NCBI RefSeq assembly: GCF_027923385.1
Contig: NZ_BSEC01000005.1
Span: 62,001-126,000 of the forward strand
Length of the DNA: 64,000 bases
Direction: 5' to 3'
Source of the DNA: Methylocystis echinoides
GTDB lineage: Bacteria; Pseudomonadota; Alphaproteobacteria; Rhizobiales; Beijerinckiaceae
Shown: piece after piece, positions 42,513-51,490 of the stretch
How positions within the stretch are numbered: the stretch's first letter is position 1
Layout: every line of letters begins with the position of its first letter
Translations under genes and position numbers: made by a program
Notes under the pieces: generated by a model
The model's database searches: none
The model's input: the letters and a program-made list of their open reading frames with translations, nothing else
Told to the model about the DNA's origin: nothing

Positions 42513-43115
42513 TCAATAGGGGGTCGATCTCCTGCCAAAGGGGAGCCAAGAGAAAGGATCGCTTGGGGAGCGTTCTGGGTTGATCCAAGCCGCCCGCGTT
42601 GTCGGCGCATTGGTCTCAAGCATCCGCCATGCGCCTGCGGAGTAGTAGAAATTTACGGTCTCCCGGGAAAGCCGCCTGCCCTGCCCGTCGAGAAAATCGG
42701 TCGCGCAATGAACGGCCCGACCAGAGGGCTCAACAGTGCGGCCCGTCACGCTGTTCAGCATGCCCGGCTTGCAAGCGAAGAGGTGAAGGCTCACGGCTCG
42801 GCGATCAGTGGGCAAAGGGTCGCTGGCTCGACTGACATATGGTCCCTTGGTGGAGTAGGAGCTCGCCATGCTTTCGCCCGCGAAGGCGTTATTGGCCTGT
42901 TCCTGCGTCGGATAAGCGACGCGATCGGTAAGGACGGGCGCGAAGGCGTCGGGCTCGCGGGCATATTGGAGGCGTCCGGGAGTGATCTCGGCAGGGGTAT
43001 AAAGCCGGTCGCGCAAGGGCGGCGGCGCAACCAAGGCGGCGGACGGCGGCGTCTCGCAGCCGCTCAGAAGGGCGACGATCTGGGTAAAGACGGCAAATTT
43101 GACGGCGCGGGACAT
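42513..43115 (-). CDS. Lipoprotein of unknown function
   Basis: 200 aa from ATG 43115 with lipobox LLSGC. The mature region is polar with short motifs (LHLFACKPGML, AVHCATDFLDGQGR) and two cysteines. No family recognised. It belongs to a minus-strand set of exported proteins with the thermonuclease and SSB. Confidence 0.65.
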   Translation of the reverse strand: MSRAVKFAVFTQIVALLSGCETPPSAALVAPPPLRDRLYTPAEITPGRLQYAREPDAFAPVLTDRVAYPTQEQANNAFAGESMASSYSTKGPYVSRASDPLPTDRRAVSLHLFACKPGMLNSVTGRTVEPSGRAVHCATDFLDGQGRRLSRETVNFYYSAGAWRMLETNAPTTRAAWINPERSPSDPFSWLPFGRRSTPY

Positions 43116-43193
43116 GGGCGCTCCACTACGGTTTATCATTTTGTGAATACAAATTTTCGCTACGCAACCGCAAGGACGAAAAATCAGAGGGCG

Positions 43194-43754
43194 CTACGGC
43201 TCGTTCTTGCGGCTCGAGGCCTGCTTCGCGCGATAGTCCCAAGGCATGGCGAATTGGCTCGACCACATGCCCTTGTAAGCTTTTCGAGCTTGTTCCTCGT
43301 CCAGGATATAGGAGCGAACGCGCTGGTCTTCGCTGTCCGGAAGGCACACGGCAAGGCCCTCTTTGATCATGTCTCCCGCAAGATCAGCGTGTTCGGACGA
43401 TGAACAACGGGCGATACGCCGCCCGTCTTTTTCGCGCAAGGCGTTGCAGGAAACCCATTTGTTGAGGGTCGCGTTTGTGAGCCACGCGATCGCGGCGACG
43501 CCGCATTGCCAGGGCTGGCGCCCAAGATTGGCGATCTGATCGCGCTGGCACGCATCGATGCCAAAAAGGCGGAACACCCGCCCGGTCTCGATATCGCGAA
43601 ACGTCACGCCGTCGATGACTTCAACGCGCATAGGGGTCGATTGCATCGGCGCCCTGGGCGTGTAAACGCCTTCGGCCGACGTATTTTCGGCGCGCGCCGC
43701 ACACGCCTGGAAACATAGGGCTGCGGCCAACAGGATTTTGTAAAGAAGACTCAC
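43194..43754 (-). CDS. Exported thermonuclease-like (SNase) protein
   Basis: 186 aa with a signal peptide ending AARA. The SNase fold is shown by VIDGVTFRDIETGRVFRLFG, then WQCGVAAIAWLT, DGRRIARC and MIKEGLAVCLP. Catalytic Arg residues (RLFG, GRRIAR) are present; one acidic residue is less clear. It may degrade DNA in the periplasm during transfer. Overlaps the second ssb by 4 bases. Confidence 0.8.
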   Translation of the reverse strand: MSLLYKILLAAALCFQACAARAENTSAEGVYTPRAPMQSTPMRVEVIDGVTFRDIETGRVFRLFGIDACQRDQIANLGRQPWQCGVAAIAWLTNATLNKWVSCNALREKDGRRIARCSSSEHADLAGDMIKEGLAVCLPDSEDQRVRSYILDEEQARKAYKGMWSSQFAMPWDYRAKQASSRKNEP

Positions 43755-44110
43755 GCAGCTTCGTCGTCGGGAGCGCGGTCGGTTCGCGCGGGATGCGCGT
43801 CGAGGCGAGCGATCTCAAGGTCCATTGTGTAAATCTTTTCGCCATTTTTCTCGTAGCTGTTGGCGCGGATATGGCCGTCGATGGTGATTTGATCGCCGAT
43901 ATTCACCTTGTCGACCAGGAAATCCCCGATCTTCGCATTGAAGGTGAAGGCCGTCAGGAATTCCGTGCGCTTTTTCCTCTCGCCCGATTGCCTGTCGGTC
44001 CAGAATTCGTCGACGGCGACGGTTACGACGGTTTTTGCGGCCTTGCCGGCGAATTGACGGGGCTTTTGCGAGACATTGCCGGAGATGACGAAAAAATTAC
44101 GGGAGGTCAT
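43751..44110 (-). CDS. Second single-stranded DNA-binding protein
   Basis: 119 aa from ATG 44110 (TSRNFFVISGNVSQKPRQF); an upstream start at 44146 adds 12 unlikely residues. One OB fold with GDQITIDGHIRANSYEKNGE before the last strand. It ends RAPDDEAA with no DDxPF tip. It differs clearly from the SSB at 19237, so the plasmid carries two unrelated copies. Confidence 0.82.
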   Translation of the reverse strand: MTSRNFFVISGNVSQKPRQFAGKAAKTVVTVAVDEFWTDRQSGERKKRTEFLTAFTFNAKIGDFLVDKVNIGDQITIDGHIRANSYEKNGEKIYTMDLEIARLDAHPARTDRAPDDEAA

Positions 44111-44636
44111 GGAGGGCTCCGTGTACGACGTTATACCGTATAGCATAAATCAGCGCAATCCGCGGCCGCGTCAAGGGGTCTCGAGATGGGCGGATCTTTT
44201 CGTGCTTCTTGACTTGAATGCATGACGGAGCTGGGACGCGACGAAAATGCGATGCGCCTCGCTCGCGAACTTGGGGATTTCCAGGCAGACGCCGCTGTGA
44301 CAAAACCTCTGCTACAACTTTTTATGGGCGAGGAAACATCACCGCCGATGACATCCACAAGCGCCCAGCGATTTCGGGCGCCGAATGATCGCGACCCCGC
44401 TGTCGGCTGGGCGCTCGGTCCGATCATCCCCGAATTCGGCGATCTCGCGCGGCCTATCAAGCGCACGATCAACCATGCAACGCGGCGCCGCCCCTCTCTT
44501 CCCGTCCAGTGCTTTTGGCTGGCGTCGCGCAAACGACCGCAAATCCCGCCATCCTAAACGCAGTAGCAACGACGCGTAGCCATTGATCATTTAATGGATT
44601 TTTGACCCGAATGGTTTTTGCACGATCGAGGAGCTG
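44111..44636. other. Non-coding or decayed segment
   Basis: No credible gene. It contains the 80-bp sequence at 44482-44561 that recurs near 60321, so part of it is probably the remains of a gene. Confidence 0.5.
44482..44561. repeat. 80-bp copy of the sequence at 60321-60400
   Basis: The two segments align without gaps at 66 of 80 positions. Both keep an open frame (RPVLLAGVAQTTANPAILNA here; RPALLVGVSQTITNPPILNA at 60321) ending near the block, so both may be the C-terminal end of the same unidentified gene. Confidence 0.6.
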
Positions 44637-44940
44637 TTAGTGACTCTCGTTCCACGGTGCAAGTTCTGCCGATCCACCACCGACGGCCGTAAACAGCGCA
44701 ACAGAGTTAGCGAGGCGATTGGCCTCGATCTGGATTCGGACAATAGCGGTGGCGAGATATGCGCGCTGGGCGTCGACGACGGCGAGCTGGGACACGGCGC
44801 CGGCGGTTCGTTGGGAACGGACCTTCGCGAGGTAGGCGCGCGCGGTCGTCTCAGCGGCGCGGGCTTCCTTGACAGTCCGGGCGTCGCCCTGCAGAGCACG
44901 CAGGACGTCGGCGACGTTCTGGAAGCCTATCGCTCGCAGT
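44637..44940 (-). pseudogene. Fragment of outer-membrane efflux protein (NodT-like)
   Basis: The minus-strand frame reads FQNVADVLRALQGDARTVKE ... TARAYLAKVRSQRTAGAVSQ and ANRLANSVALFTAVGGG, the C-terminal domain of TolC/NodT-type efflux outer-membrane proteins. It has a normal stop at 44637-44639 but no start; the upstream end is cut at about 44940, where the TauE fragment begins. Confidence 0.8.
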
Positions 44941-44953
44941 CAGCCTCCCGACA

Positions 44954-45163
44954 ATGATTGTCGGCTTCACCCGCTATAGCCGTGACCGCAGCTTCGCGAT
45001 CTTGAGTCAAAGCCGGTCCTTCGTTCTGGTAATGGCGCTCGGCTCAGTTGTCGGAGCATTTATCGGCGGACGGCTCCTTGGGGTGATCCCAAGCGCGATT
45101 CTGATGCCGCTATTGGCGGGAATTCTCGTGATCTCTGCCGTAAAGGTCTGGCGGCACGGATAA
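44954..45163 (+). pseudogene. Fragment of TauE/SafE-family permease
   Basis: 69 residues matching the C-terminal part of TauE/SafE permeases (MPLLAGILVISAVKVWRHG at the end, GSVVGAFIGGRLLG in the middle). The first half is missing, so it is a remnant. Confidence 0.65.
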
Positions 45164-45182
45164 ATGAAACCGATCCTGGGCC

Positions 45183-45219
45183 TTGACGGCTCAGATATTT
45201 CTATCATATTTGAAATATG
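45183..45219 (+). promoter_or_regulatory. arsR promoter and dyad operator
   Basis: TTGACG (45183-45188) and CATATT (45205-45210) form a plausible -35/-10 pair with 16 bp spacing. The dyad ATATTTC (45195-45201)/GAAATAT (45212-45218) overlaps the -10 and the ATG of arsR. No ribosome site lies before that ATG, so the mRNA may be leaderless. Confidence 0.6.
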
Positions 45220-45585
45220 GAAAAGCACGAAGCCATAGCCGCGCTTGTCGCGCTCGGTCAGGAGACCCGCCTCGATATTTTCCGGCTGCTCATGCAGGCG
45301 GGGCCCGAAGGGCTTCCTGCGGGGCAAATCGGCGAGCGGCTGGGTCTTCCGCCCGCGACGCTGTCCTTTCACCTTAGCCAGCTCAAACACGCGGACCTCA
45401 TAACCTTCCGGCGCGAAAGTCGGTCGCTGATCTACTCGGCGGTCTATCCAGTCATGAACGCGCTGCTCGCTTACATGACCGAGAATTGCTGCCAGGGCGC
45501 AACCGCTTCTTGCGAAGCCGCCGCTCCTTCAACTTGCCAACCTAAGGTACCCCATGAAACGCCTGCACGTGCACGTGTCCGTTGA
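45217..45585 (+). CDS. arsR: ArsR-family metalloregulator
   Basis: 122 aa. The winged helix-turn-helix (LGQETRLDIFRLLM ... LPPATLSFHLSQLKHA) is typical of ArsR/SmtB repressors. Vicinal cysteines in ENCCQG and further ones (SCEAA, TCQ) near the C terminus could bind As(III). It heads the ars operon and overlaps arsI by about 30 bases. Confidence 0.92.
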   Translation: MEKHEAIAALVALGQETRLDIFRLLMQAGPEGLPAGQIGERLGLPPATLSFHLSQLKHADLITFRRESRSLIYSAVYPVMNALLAYMTENCCQGATASCEAAAPSTCQPKVPHETPARARVR

Positions 45586-46054
45586 TGACCTTGCGGGGTC
45601 CATCCGCTTTTACAGCGCGCTTTTCGGGTCTGAGCCGACCGTCGCCAAACCTGACTACGCTAAATGGATGCTCGACGATCCGCATGTGAACTTTGCGATT
45701 TCGGCGCGCGGCGGGAAAGCAGGCGTCGATCATCTCGGAATTGAGGTCGAGACGCCCCAAGAGTTGACGGAAGTCTATGGCCGCCTGGAGCAGGCTCAAC
45801 GGCCTGTGCTGGAAGAAGGCGCGGCAACCTGCTGCTACGCCAAGTCCGAGAAAGCCTGGACCTCTGACCCGCAAGGGCTGTTGTGGGAGTCGTTCCTGAC
45901 GACCGACGAAAGCACGATTTACGGCGACGATGAAAAGCTGGCGGGTTTCCGCACAAGCGGCGGGAAGGCGGAGTCCTCCCCCTGCTGCGGCGCGAACCCT
46001 GCGCCTGTCGTTGAAGCCGCTTGTTGTTCTGCAACGGGAGTTGACAATGACTGA
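45554..46054 (+). CDS. arsI: ArsI organoarsenical C-As lyase (glyoxalase fold)
   Basis: 166 aa. A vicinal-oxygen-chelate fold (HVHVSVDDLAGSIRFYSALF; VDHLGIEVE) contains the vicinal cysteines TCCYAKSEKAW that distinguish ArsI from related dioxygenases. It cleaves the carbon-arsenic bond of trivalent organoarsenicals such as MAs(III). An extra Cys-rich tail (SSPCCGANP, AACCSATG) is unusual. The gene overlaps arsC by 8 bases. Confidence 0.85.
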   Translation: MKRLHVHVSVDDLAGSIRFYSALFGSEPTVAKPDYAKWMLDDPHVNFAISARGGKAGVDHLGIEVETPQELTEVYGRLEQAQRPVLEEGAATCCYAKSEKAWTSDPQGLLWESFLTTDESTIYGDDEKLAGFRTSGGKAESSPCCGANPAPVVEAACCSATGVDND

Positions 46055-46580
46055 ACGCGTCTACAACGTCCTCTTTCTCTGCACCGGGAACACGGCGCGC
46101 TCGATTCTCGCGGAAGGCATTCTCCGCAAGGACGGCGCGGGCCGCTTCAACGCCTTCTCGGCGGGAAGCCACCCCAAGGGCGTGGTGAATCCTTACGCGC
46201 TCAAGACGCTTGAGGCCTACGACTACCCGACCGAGGGCTTCCGCTCGAAGAGCTGGGAAGAGTTTGCCGGACCCGACGCGCCCGTCATGGATTTCGTCTT
46301 CACCGTCTGCGACAACGCGGCGGGCGAAGCCTGTCCTGTCTGGCCGGGTCACCCGATGACCGCGCATTGGGGCATCGAAGACCCTGCCGCCGTCGAGGGT
46401 TCGGACATGGAGAAGCAGAAGGCCTTCAATCTCGCCTTTCGCTACATGAAGACACGCATTTCCCTGCTGCTGGCGACGCCTATTCGTCGCCTCGACAAGC
46501 TGGCGCTGAGCAACCGCCTCCGCGAAATCGGCGAGGCCGAAGGCGCGTCTCACGGCCACAAAGCAGAGACCCAGTCGTGA
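46047..46580 (+). CDS. arsC: Arsenate reductase, low-MW phosphatase type
   Basis: 177 aa from the ATG at 46047; the frame is open further upstream but that part is the shadow of arsI. The N-terminal VLFLCTGNTARS is the P-loop with catalytic Cys of thioredoxin-type ArsC; GIEDPAAVEG and FTVCDNAAGEACPVWPG follow. It reduces As(V) to As(III). It is followed by a second, unrelated arsenate reductase. Confidence 0.93.
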   Translation: MTERVYNVLFLCTGNTARSILAEGILRKDGAGRFNAFSAGSHPKGVVNPYALKTLEAYDYPTEGFRSKSWEEFAGPDAPVMDFVFTVCDNAAGEACPVWPGHPMTAHWGIEDPAAVEGSDMEKQKAFNLAFRYMKTRISLLLATPIRRLDKLALSNRLREIGEAEGASHGHKAETQS

Positions 46581-46993
46581 TGATCACAATCTATCACAAC
46601 CCCGCCTGTGGGACCTCGCGCAACACGCTGGCGATGATCCGCCAGAGCGACGAGGAGCCGCTCGTCGTCGAATATCTGCAGGACCCGCCGACGCGCGAGC
46701 GGCTCGTCGAGCTGCTCAAGGCGATGGGCATTCCCGCGCGCGAACTGCTGCGTCAAAAGGGAACGCCCTATGACGCGCTCGGCCTTGCCAATCCCAAATG
46801 GACGGACGACGAGCTGATCGGCTGCATGCTGGAACATCCGATCCTCATTAATCGGCCGATCGCCGTGACGCCGAAGGGCGCGCGGCTATGCCGGCCTTCC
46901 GAGGCCGTGCTCGATATTCTGCCCAATCCCGACATTGGCCAATTTACCAAGGAAGATGGCGAAGTCGTCATCGGCAGGGCCGCTCACCCCTAA
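46580..46993 (+). CDS. arsC: Arsenate reductase, glutaredoxin type
   Basis: 137 aa; ATG 46580 chosen, with a GTG directly upstream also possible. ITIYHNPACGTSRNTLAMIR carries the active Cys of the glutaredoxin-dependent family, and RPIAVTPKGARLCRPSE the conserved substrate arginines. The fold differs from the preceding ArsC, so two reduction chemistries are encoded side by side. The first arsC stop overlaps this start. Confidence 0.92.
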   Translation: MITIYHNPACGTSRNTLAMIRQSDEEPLVVEYLQDPPTRERLVELLKAMGIPARELLRQKGTPYDALGLANPKWTDDELIGCMLEHPILINRPIAVTPKGARLCRPSEAVLDILPNPDIGQFTKEDGEVVIGRAAHP

Positions 46994-47009
46994 TACCGAA
47001 AGGACTCTC

Positions 47010-47366
47010 ATGGCGACCATTCAAGTTTTCGATCCCCCGCTTTGTTGCAGCACCGGCGTTTGCGGCGTCGAGACCGACCAGGCGCTTGTCACCTTCGCGG
47101 CGGATGTCGACTGGGCGAAGAAAAGCGGCGCGCAAATCGAGCGCTTCAATCTCGCCCAACAGCCCATGGCCTTTGCCGAGAATGCGACGGTAAAAGGCTT
47201 TCTTGAGCGTTCCGGGCAGGAGGCGCTGCCGCTAATCCTCGTCAGTGGCGATATCGCTCTTGCCGGTCGCTATCCCAGCCGCGCGGAGCTGGCCCGTTGG
47301 GCGGGCGTCAAGGAAACCGCCGAAGCGCAACAGGGCTCATGCTGCGGCGGCAGTCGCTGCTGCTGA
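47010..47366 (+). CDS. arsD: ArsD arsenite metallochaperone
   Basis: 118 aa. VFDPPLCCSTGVCGVE holds the three cysteines that bind As(III), and the C-terminal SCCGGSRCC adds two vicinal pairs. ArsD passes arsenite to ArsA and represses the operon weakly. Start at 47010 has GAAAGGA upstream. Directly precedes arsA. Confidence 0.94.
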   Translation: MATIQVFDPPLCCSTGVCGVETDQALVTFAADVDWAKKSGAQIERFNLAQQPMAFAENATVKGFLERSGQEALPLILVSGDIALAGRYPSRAELARWAGVKETAEAQQGSCCGGSRCC

Positions 47367-47375
47367 GGGGGTAAC

Positions 47376-49145
47376 GTGAGATTTCTCGAAAACGCGCCTC
47401 GTTACCTTTTCTTCACCGGCAAGGGCGGCGTTGGCAAAACCTCGATTGCCTGCGCCACCGCGATCCAGCTCGCGGAAGCTGGACGTCGGGTGCTGCTGGT
47501 CAGCACCGATCCGGCGTCCAATGTCGGGCAAGTGCTTGGTGTCGAGATTGGCAATAAAATTACCGCCATCCCGGCCGTGCCGCGCCTGTTCGCGCTTGAA
47601 ATCGATCCGGAAGCGGCGGCGCAAGCCTATCGCGACCGCATCGTTGGTCCCGTGCGCGGCAAGTTGCCAGACGCTGTGGTGAAGGGCATTGAGGAGCAAC
47701 TTTCCGGAGCCTGCACGACGGAGATCGCCGCCTTCGACGAATTCACGGCGCTGCTGACCGACGCCGAAATTACGTCGGCTTACGACCACGTTGTTTTCGA
47801 CACCGCGCCAACCGGCCACACCATAAGGCTGTTGCAGTTGCCCGTTGCGTGGAGCGGCTTCCTTGAAGCCGGAAAAGGCGACGCCTCGTGTCTCGGTCCG
47901 CTCGCCGGGCTCGAAAAGCAGCGCACGCAATACAATGCGGCTGTGCAGGCGCTCGCGGATGGACAGCGCACCCGGCTGGTCCTCGTCGCCCGAGCCCAGA
48001 ATTCTGCCCTGCGTGAAGCCGCGCGGACTCACGAGGAGCTAGCGGGGATCGGCCTCACTCAGCAGTTCCTGATCATCAACGGCCTTTTACCCGAGGAAGA
48101 AGCCCGGTTCGATCCGCTCGCCAAGGCGATTTATGGGCGCGAACAAGCGGCCTTGGCCGCCATGCCGGACGCGCTACGCGCCTTGCCACGTGATGACGTG
48201 CCGTTGAAGCCGTTCAACCTGGTTGGTCTCGGCGCCCTGCGCCAGCTCCTTGTTGAAACGGCGCCTCAAATGGACGCGCCCGGCGGGGACCCGGTCGAGC
48301 TGGACGCGCCAAGCCTCTCCAATCTCGTGGATGACATCGCCACCGACGGCCATGGGCTTGTCATGCTGATGGGCAAGGGCGGCGTCGGCAAGACGACGCT
48401 GGCGGCGACGGTCGCCGTCGAACTGGCGCGGCGCGGGCTACCGGTTCACCTCACCACTTCCGACCCTGCCGCGCATCTCGCTGAGACGCTGCATGGCTCC
48501 ATGGAGCATCTGACGGTCAGCCGTATCGACCCCCACGCCGAAACGGAGCGCTACCGGCAGGAAGTGCTGCGGACGAAAGGCGCGAAGCTCGACGCCCAGG
48601 GGCGCGCTTTGCTCGAAGAGGATTTGCGCTCGCCCTGCACCGAGGAAATCGCCGTCTTTCAGGCCTTCTCGCGCATCATCCGCGAGGCGGGCGAGAAATT
48701 CGTCGTAATGGACACGGCGCCGACAGGCCACACCCTGCTGCTCTTGGACGCCACCGGCGCCTATCACCGCGAGGTCGCCCGGATGCTCGACCCCAAGGGC
48801 GGGCATTACACGACGCCCATGATGCAGCTTCAGGACGCCAAGCGGACGAAGGTCCTTCTGGTCACCTTGGCCGAGACCACGCCCGTCCTCGAAGCCGCGA
48901 ACCTGCAAGCCGATCTGCGGCGCGCCGGGATCGAGCCATGGGCATGGGTCATCAATAACAGCGTCGCGGCGACGCGGCCGCGCTCGCCCCTCTTGCGTAA
49001 GCGCGCCCATAATGAGCTGGCGGAAGTGGAAAAGGTCGCGACAGCCCATGCTAGCCGCTACGCCGTCGTGCCGCTTCTTCAGGAAGAACCGGTCGGCGTC
49101 GAACGCCTCCTCAAGCTGGCGGCGCCAGTCACCGAACTCGCCTGA
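47376..49145 (+). CDS. arsA: ArsA arsenite-activated ATPase
   Basis: 589 aa, GTG start. Two homologous halves each have a P-loop (FTGKGGVGKTS near the N terminus; LMGKGGVGKTT about 330) and a DTAPTGHT signature. It couples ATP hydrolysis to the arsenite efflux permease. Intact length. Followed after 21 bases by acr3 rather than arsB, an unusual but known partner. Confidence 0.95.
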   Translation: MRFLENAPRYLFFTGKGGVGKTSIACATAIQLAEAGRRVLLVSTDPASNVGQVLGVEIGNKITAIPAVPRLFALEIDPEAAAQAYRDRIVGPVRGKLPDAVVKGIEEQLSGACTTEIAAFDEFTALLTDAEITSAYDHVVFDTAPTGHTIRLLQLPVAWSGFLEAGKGDASCLGPLAGLEKQRTQYNAAVQALADGQRTRLVLVARAQNSALREAARTHEELAGIGLTQQFLIINGLLPEEEARFDPLAKAIYGREQAALAAMPDALRALPRDDVPLKPFNLVGLGALRQLLVETAPQMDAPGGDPVELDAPSLSNLVDDIATDGHGLVMLMGKGGVGKTTLAATVAVELARRGLPVHLTTSDPAAHLAETLHGSMEHLTVSRIDPHAETERYRQEVLRTKGAKLDAQGRALLEEDLRSPCTEEIAVFQAFSRIIREAGEKFVVMDTAPTGHTLLLLDATGAYHREVARMLDPKGGHYTTPMMQLQDAKRTKVLLVTLAETTPVLEAANLQADLRRAGIEPWAWVINNSVAATRPRSPLLRKRAHNELAEVEKVATAHASRYAVVPLLQEEPVGVERLLKLAAPVTELA

Positions 49146-49166
49146 ATACAAAGAAGGGTAGCAATC

Positions 49167-50249
49167 ATGAGTGAAGCCACCACCCTCACGCGCCCGCCTC
49201 AAACGAGCCAAGCGCCCACCATGGGCGTCTTCGAGCGTTATCTCACGCTCTGGGTCGCGCTCTGCATCGTGGCGGGCGTGGTCCTCGGTCAGACCGTCCC
49301 CGGGGTCTTCCACGCCATCGGCGCCGCCACGGTTGCCGAAGTCAATCTGCCGGTCGCCGTGCTGATCTGGCTGATGATCATTCCCATGCTGCTCAAGATC
49401 GACCTCGCCGCGCTCGGGCAGGTCAAGGAGCATTGGCGCGGGATCGCGGTGACGGTCGGGATCAACTGGCTGGTGAAGCCGTTTTCGATGGCGCTGCTCG
49501 GCTGGATTTTCATCTCGCATCTGTTCAGGCCCTATCTGCCCGCGGATCAAATCGACAGCTATATCGCCGGGCTGATCCTGCTCGCCGCCGCGCCCTGCAC
49601 GGCCATGGTCTTCGTCTGGTCCAACCTCGTGGAGGGCGAGCCGCATTTCACGCTGTCGCAGGTGGCCCTCAATGACAGCATCATGGTGATCGCCTTCGCG
49701 CCGATTGTCGCGCTGCTGCTGGGGCTCTCGTCCATCACCGTGCCATGGAACACGCTGCTGCTGTCGGTTGTGCTCTACATCATCGTGCCGGTGATTGTCG
49801 CGCAACTGTGGCGGCGCGCGCTGCTGTCGCGAGGCGGGCAGGACGCCTTGCAGAAGACGCTCGGCGTGCTCGGCCCGCTGTCGCTTTCCGCCCTGCTGCT
49901 GACGCTCGTCATACTGTTCGGCCTGCAAGGCGAGCAGATCATCCGCCAGCCGCTCGTCATTGGCCTGCTCGCCGTGCCGATCCTGATTCAAGTCTACTTC
50001 AATTCGAGCCTCGCTTACCTTCTCAACCGCGCCCTCGGCGTCGAATGGTGCGTCGCCGGCCCTTCTGCGCTCATCGGCGCGAGCAATTTCTTTGAGCTGG
50101 CGGTCGCAACCGCAATCGCGCTCTTTGGCTTCCAATCCGGCGCGGCGCTGGCGACGGTCGTCGGCGTCCTCGTCGAGGTGCCGGTCATGCTCTCCGTCGT
50201 CCATATCGTCCGCCGCACGCGCGGGTGGTATGAGCACAAGGCGGCTTAG
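49167..50249 (+). CDS. acr3: Acr3 arsenite efflux permease
   Basis: 360 aa with about ten transmembrane helices. The conserved Cys in AAPCTAMVFVWSNL and the Glu in NFFELAVATAIALFG are the essential residues of the ACR3 family. It exports As(III), here probably energised by ArsA. A long antisense open frame is a shadow. Confidence 0.95.
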   Translation: MSEATTLTRPPQTSQAPTMGVFERYLTLWVALCIVAGVVLGQTVPGVFHAIGAATVAEVNLPVAVLIWLMIIPMLLKIDLAALGQVKEHWRGIAVTVGINWLVKPFSMALLGWIFISHLFRPYLPADQIDSYIAGLILLAAAPCTAMVFVWSNLVEGEPHFTLSQVALNDSIMVIAFAPIVALLLGLSSITVPWNTLLLSVVLYIIVPVIVAQLWRRALLSRGGQDALQKTLGVLGPLSLSALLLTLVILFGLQGEQIIRQPLVIGLLAVPILIQVYFNSSLAYLLNRALGVEWCVAGPSALIGASNFFELAVATAIALFGFQSGAALATVVGVLVEVPVMLSVVHIVRRTRGWYEHKAA

Positions 50250-50273
50250 CTCTTAGCTGGAACGAGGCAATTC

Positions 50274-50465
50274 ATGTCCAAAAATCCACTTCGCCATCAT
50301 ACGCCTGACGACGACCCGGAAGCGGGCACTCCCGGCACGGGGGAGGACATTTGCCCCGACTGCAATGGGACCGGCAAACAGGTCGACAAGAAATCCGGGC
50401 AACCCACGGAAGAGCCCTGTGAACGCTGCGACGGAGCCGGTCGCATCGTTGAGGGAATTGGCTAG
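50274..50465 (+). CDS. Small zinc-ribbon (DnaJ-like CxxCxGxG) protein
   Basis: 63 aa with two motifs CPDCNGTGKQ and CERCDGAGRI, spaced like a DnaJ zinc centre. Such proteins sometimes accompany ars operons. It is probably translated with the neighbours (gap to the next ATG 5 bases). Function unknown; metal sensing or chaperone-like role is possible. Confidence 0.75.
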   Translation: MSKNPLRHHTPDDDPEAGTPGTGEDICPDCNGTGKQVDKKSGQPTEEPCERCDGAGRIVEGIG

Positions 50466-50470
50466 ACCCA

Positions 50471-51275
50471 ATGACTGAACTCGAAGACGCGAAAGCCAAA
50501 GCGGCCGCCACCTACAACGCGGCGGCGGATCATTTTGACCATCCCGTCAGCTCGTTCTGGCATCGCTTTGGACGGCAGACTATCGAGCGCCTTGCCTTGC
50601 GCGAGGGTGAGACGGTTCTCGATGTTTGCTGCGGCAGCGGCGGATCGGCCTTGCCCGCCGCCGAGGCCGTCGGGCCGAACGGAAAGATTGTCGCGGTCGA
50701 TCTGGCCGAACGCCTCGTCCAACTCGGCGAAGCGAAAGCGCGCGCCAAGGGCCTTTCTAATATCGAGTTCAAGGCGGCGGACATGTTGTCGCTCGGCTAT
50801 CCCGACGCCAGCTTCGATATCGTGGTCTGCGTCTTCGGGATTTTCTTTGTCCCTGACATGGTGGCGGCTGCCAAGGAGCTGTGGCGCATGCTGCGCCCCG
50901 GCGGGCGGCTGGCGATCACCACATGGGGGCCGGACCTCAGCCAGTAGCGGCTTTTGGGAAGCCATTTGCGCGGAACGCCCCGACCTCATGAAGGGGTTCA
51001 ACCCGTGGGAGCGGATTTCCACGCCGGCGGGGCTGCGCGAGATGCTCGTTGAGGCCGAAATCTCGAACGCGGACATCGTTGAAGAGGCCGGAAACCACCC
51101 ACTCGCTTCCCCCGAGGATTGGTGGTTGGTAGCGATGGGAAGCGGCTATCGTGGCGCCCTCGACCAGCTTGATGCTGCATCGCTCGCTCGCGTGCACGAG
51201 AAGAACCTCGCGGCGATCGCTGAATGCAAGGCCATTGCGGCCAATGTCGTTTATGGAGTGGCAACGAAACGCTGA
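50471..51275 (+). pseudogene. SAM-dependent methyltransferase with frameshift
   Basis: The N-terminal frame (50471-50947) has the SAM motif VLDVCCGSGGSALPAAEAVG and ends at a TAG. The continuation (SGFWEAICAERPDLMKGFNP ... VVYGVATKR, to 51275) is in the +1 frame. A one-base insertion near 50930-50945 would explain it. It resembles Methyltransf_11 enzymes; an arsenic methyltransferase is possible from context but the vicinal Cys of ArsM are not evident. Probably dead. Confidence 0.75.
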
Positions 51276-51283
51276 ATAGGGCG

Positions 51284-51490
51284 TTAATGCGGGTAGCGCA
51301 GCGCATGCATGAGCGCATTGCGCGCCAGCCGCTTCTGCTTCACCAAGAGTTCCAGCGCGCGACAACGGCACCCGCCAGCGGGGATTTCGAACATGCCGGT
51401 CTCGCCGCCCTGATCGTCGAGGACCGGCCGCACGGTGATGCGGTGCGACACGTCGCTATCAGCTCTTCCCGTATCAGACGACCACCGAGG
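51284..51490 (-). pseudogene. Fragment of ParB-like protein
   Basis: The minus-strand frame contains VRPVLDDQGGETGMFEIPAG and RALELLVKQKRLA, matching a conserved part of plasmid ParB/RepB nuclease-like proteins, then degenerates into a stop. Only about 50 residues remain. Confidence 0.55.

Noticed and set aside
44222..44557. 111-aa plus-strand frame
   Set aside because: Mixed-frame fragment that runs into the 80-bp repeat; not a credible gene.
48438..50237. 599-aa minus-strand open frame
   Set aside because: Antisense to arsA and acr3 with shadow-type composition and no family features.
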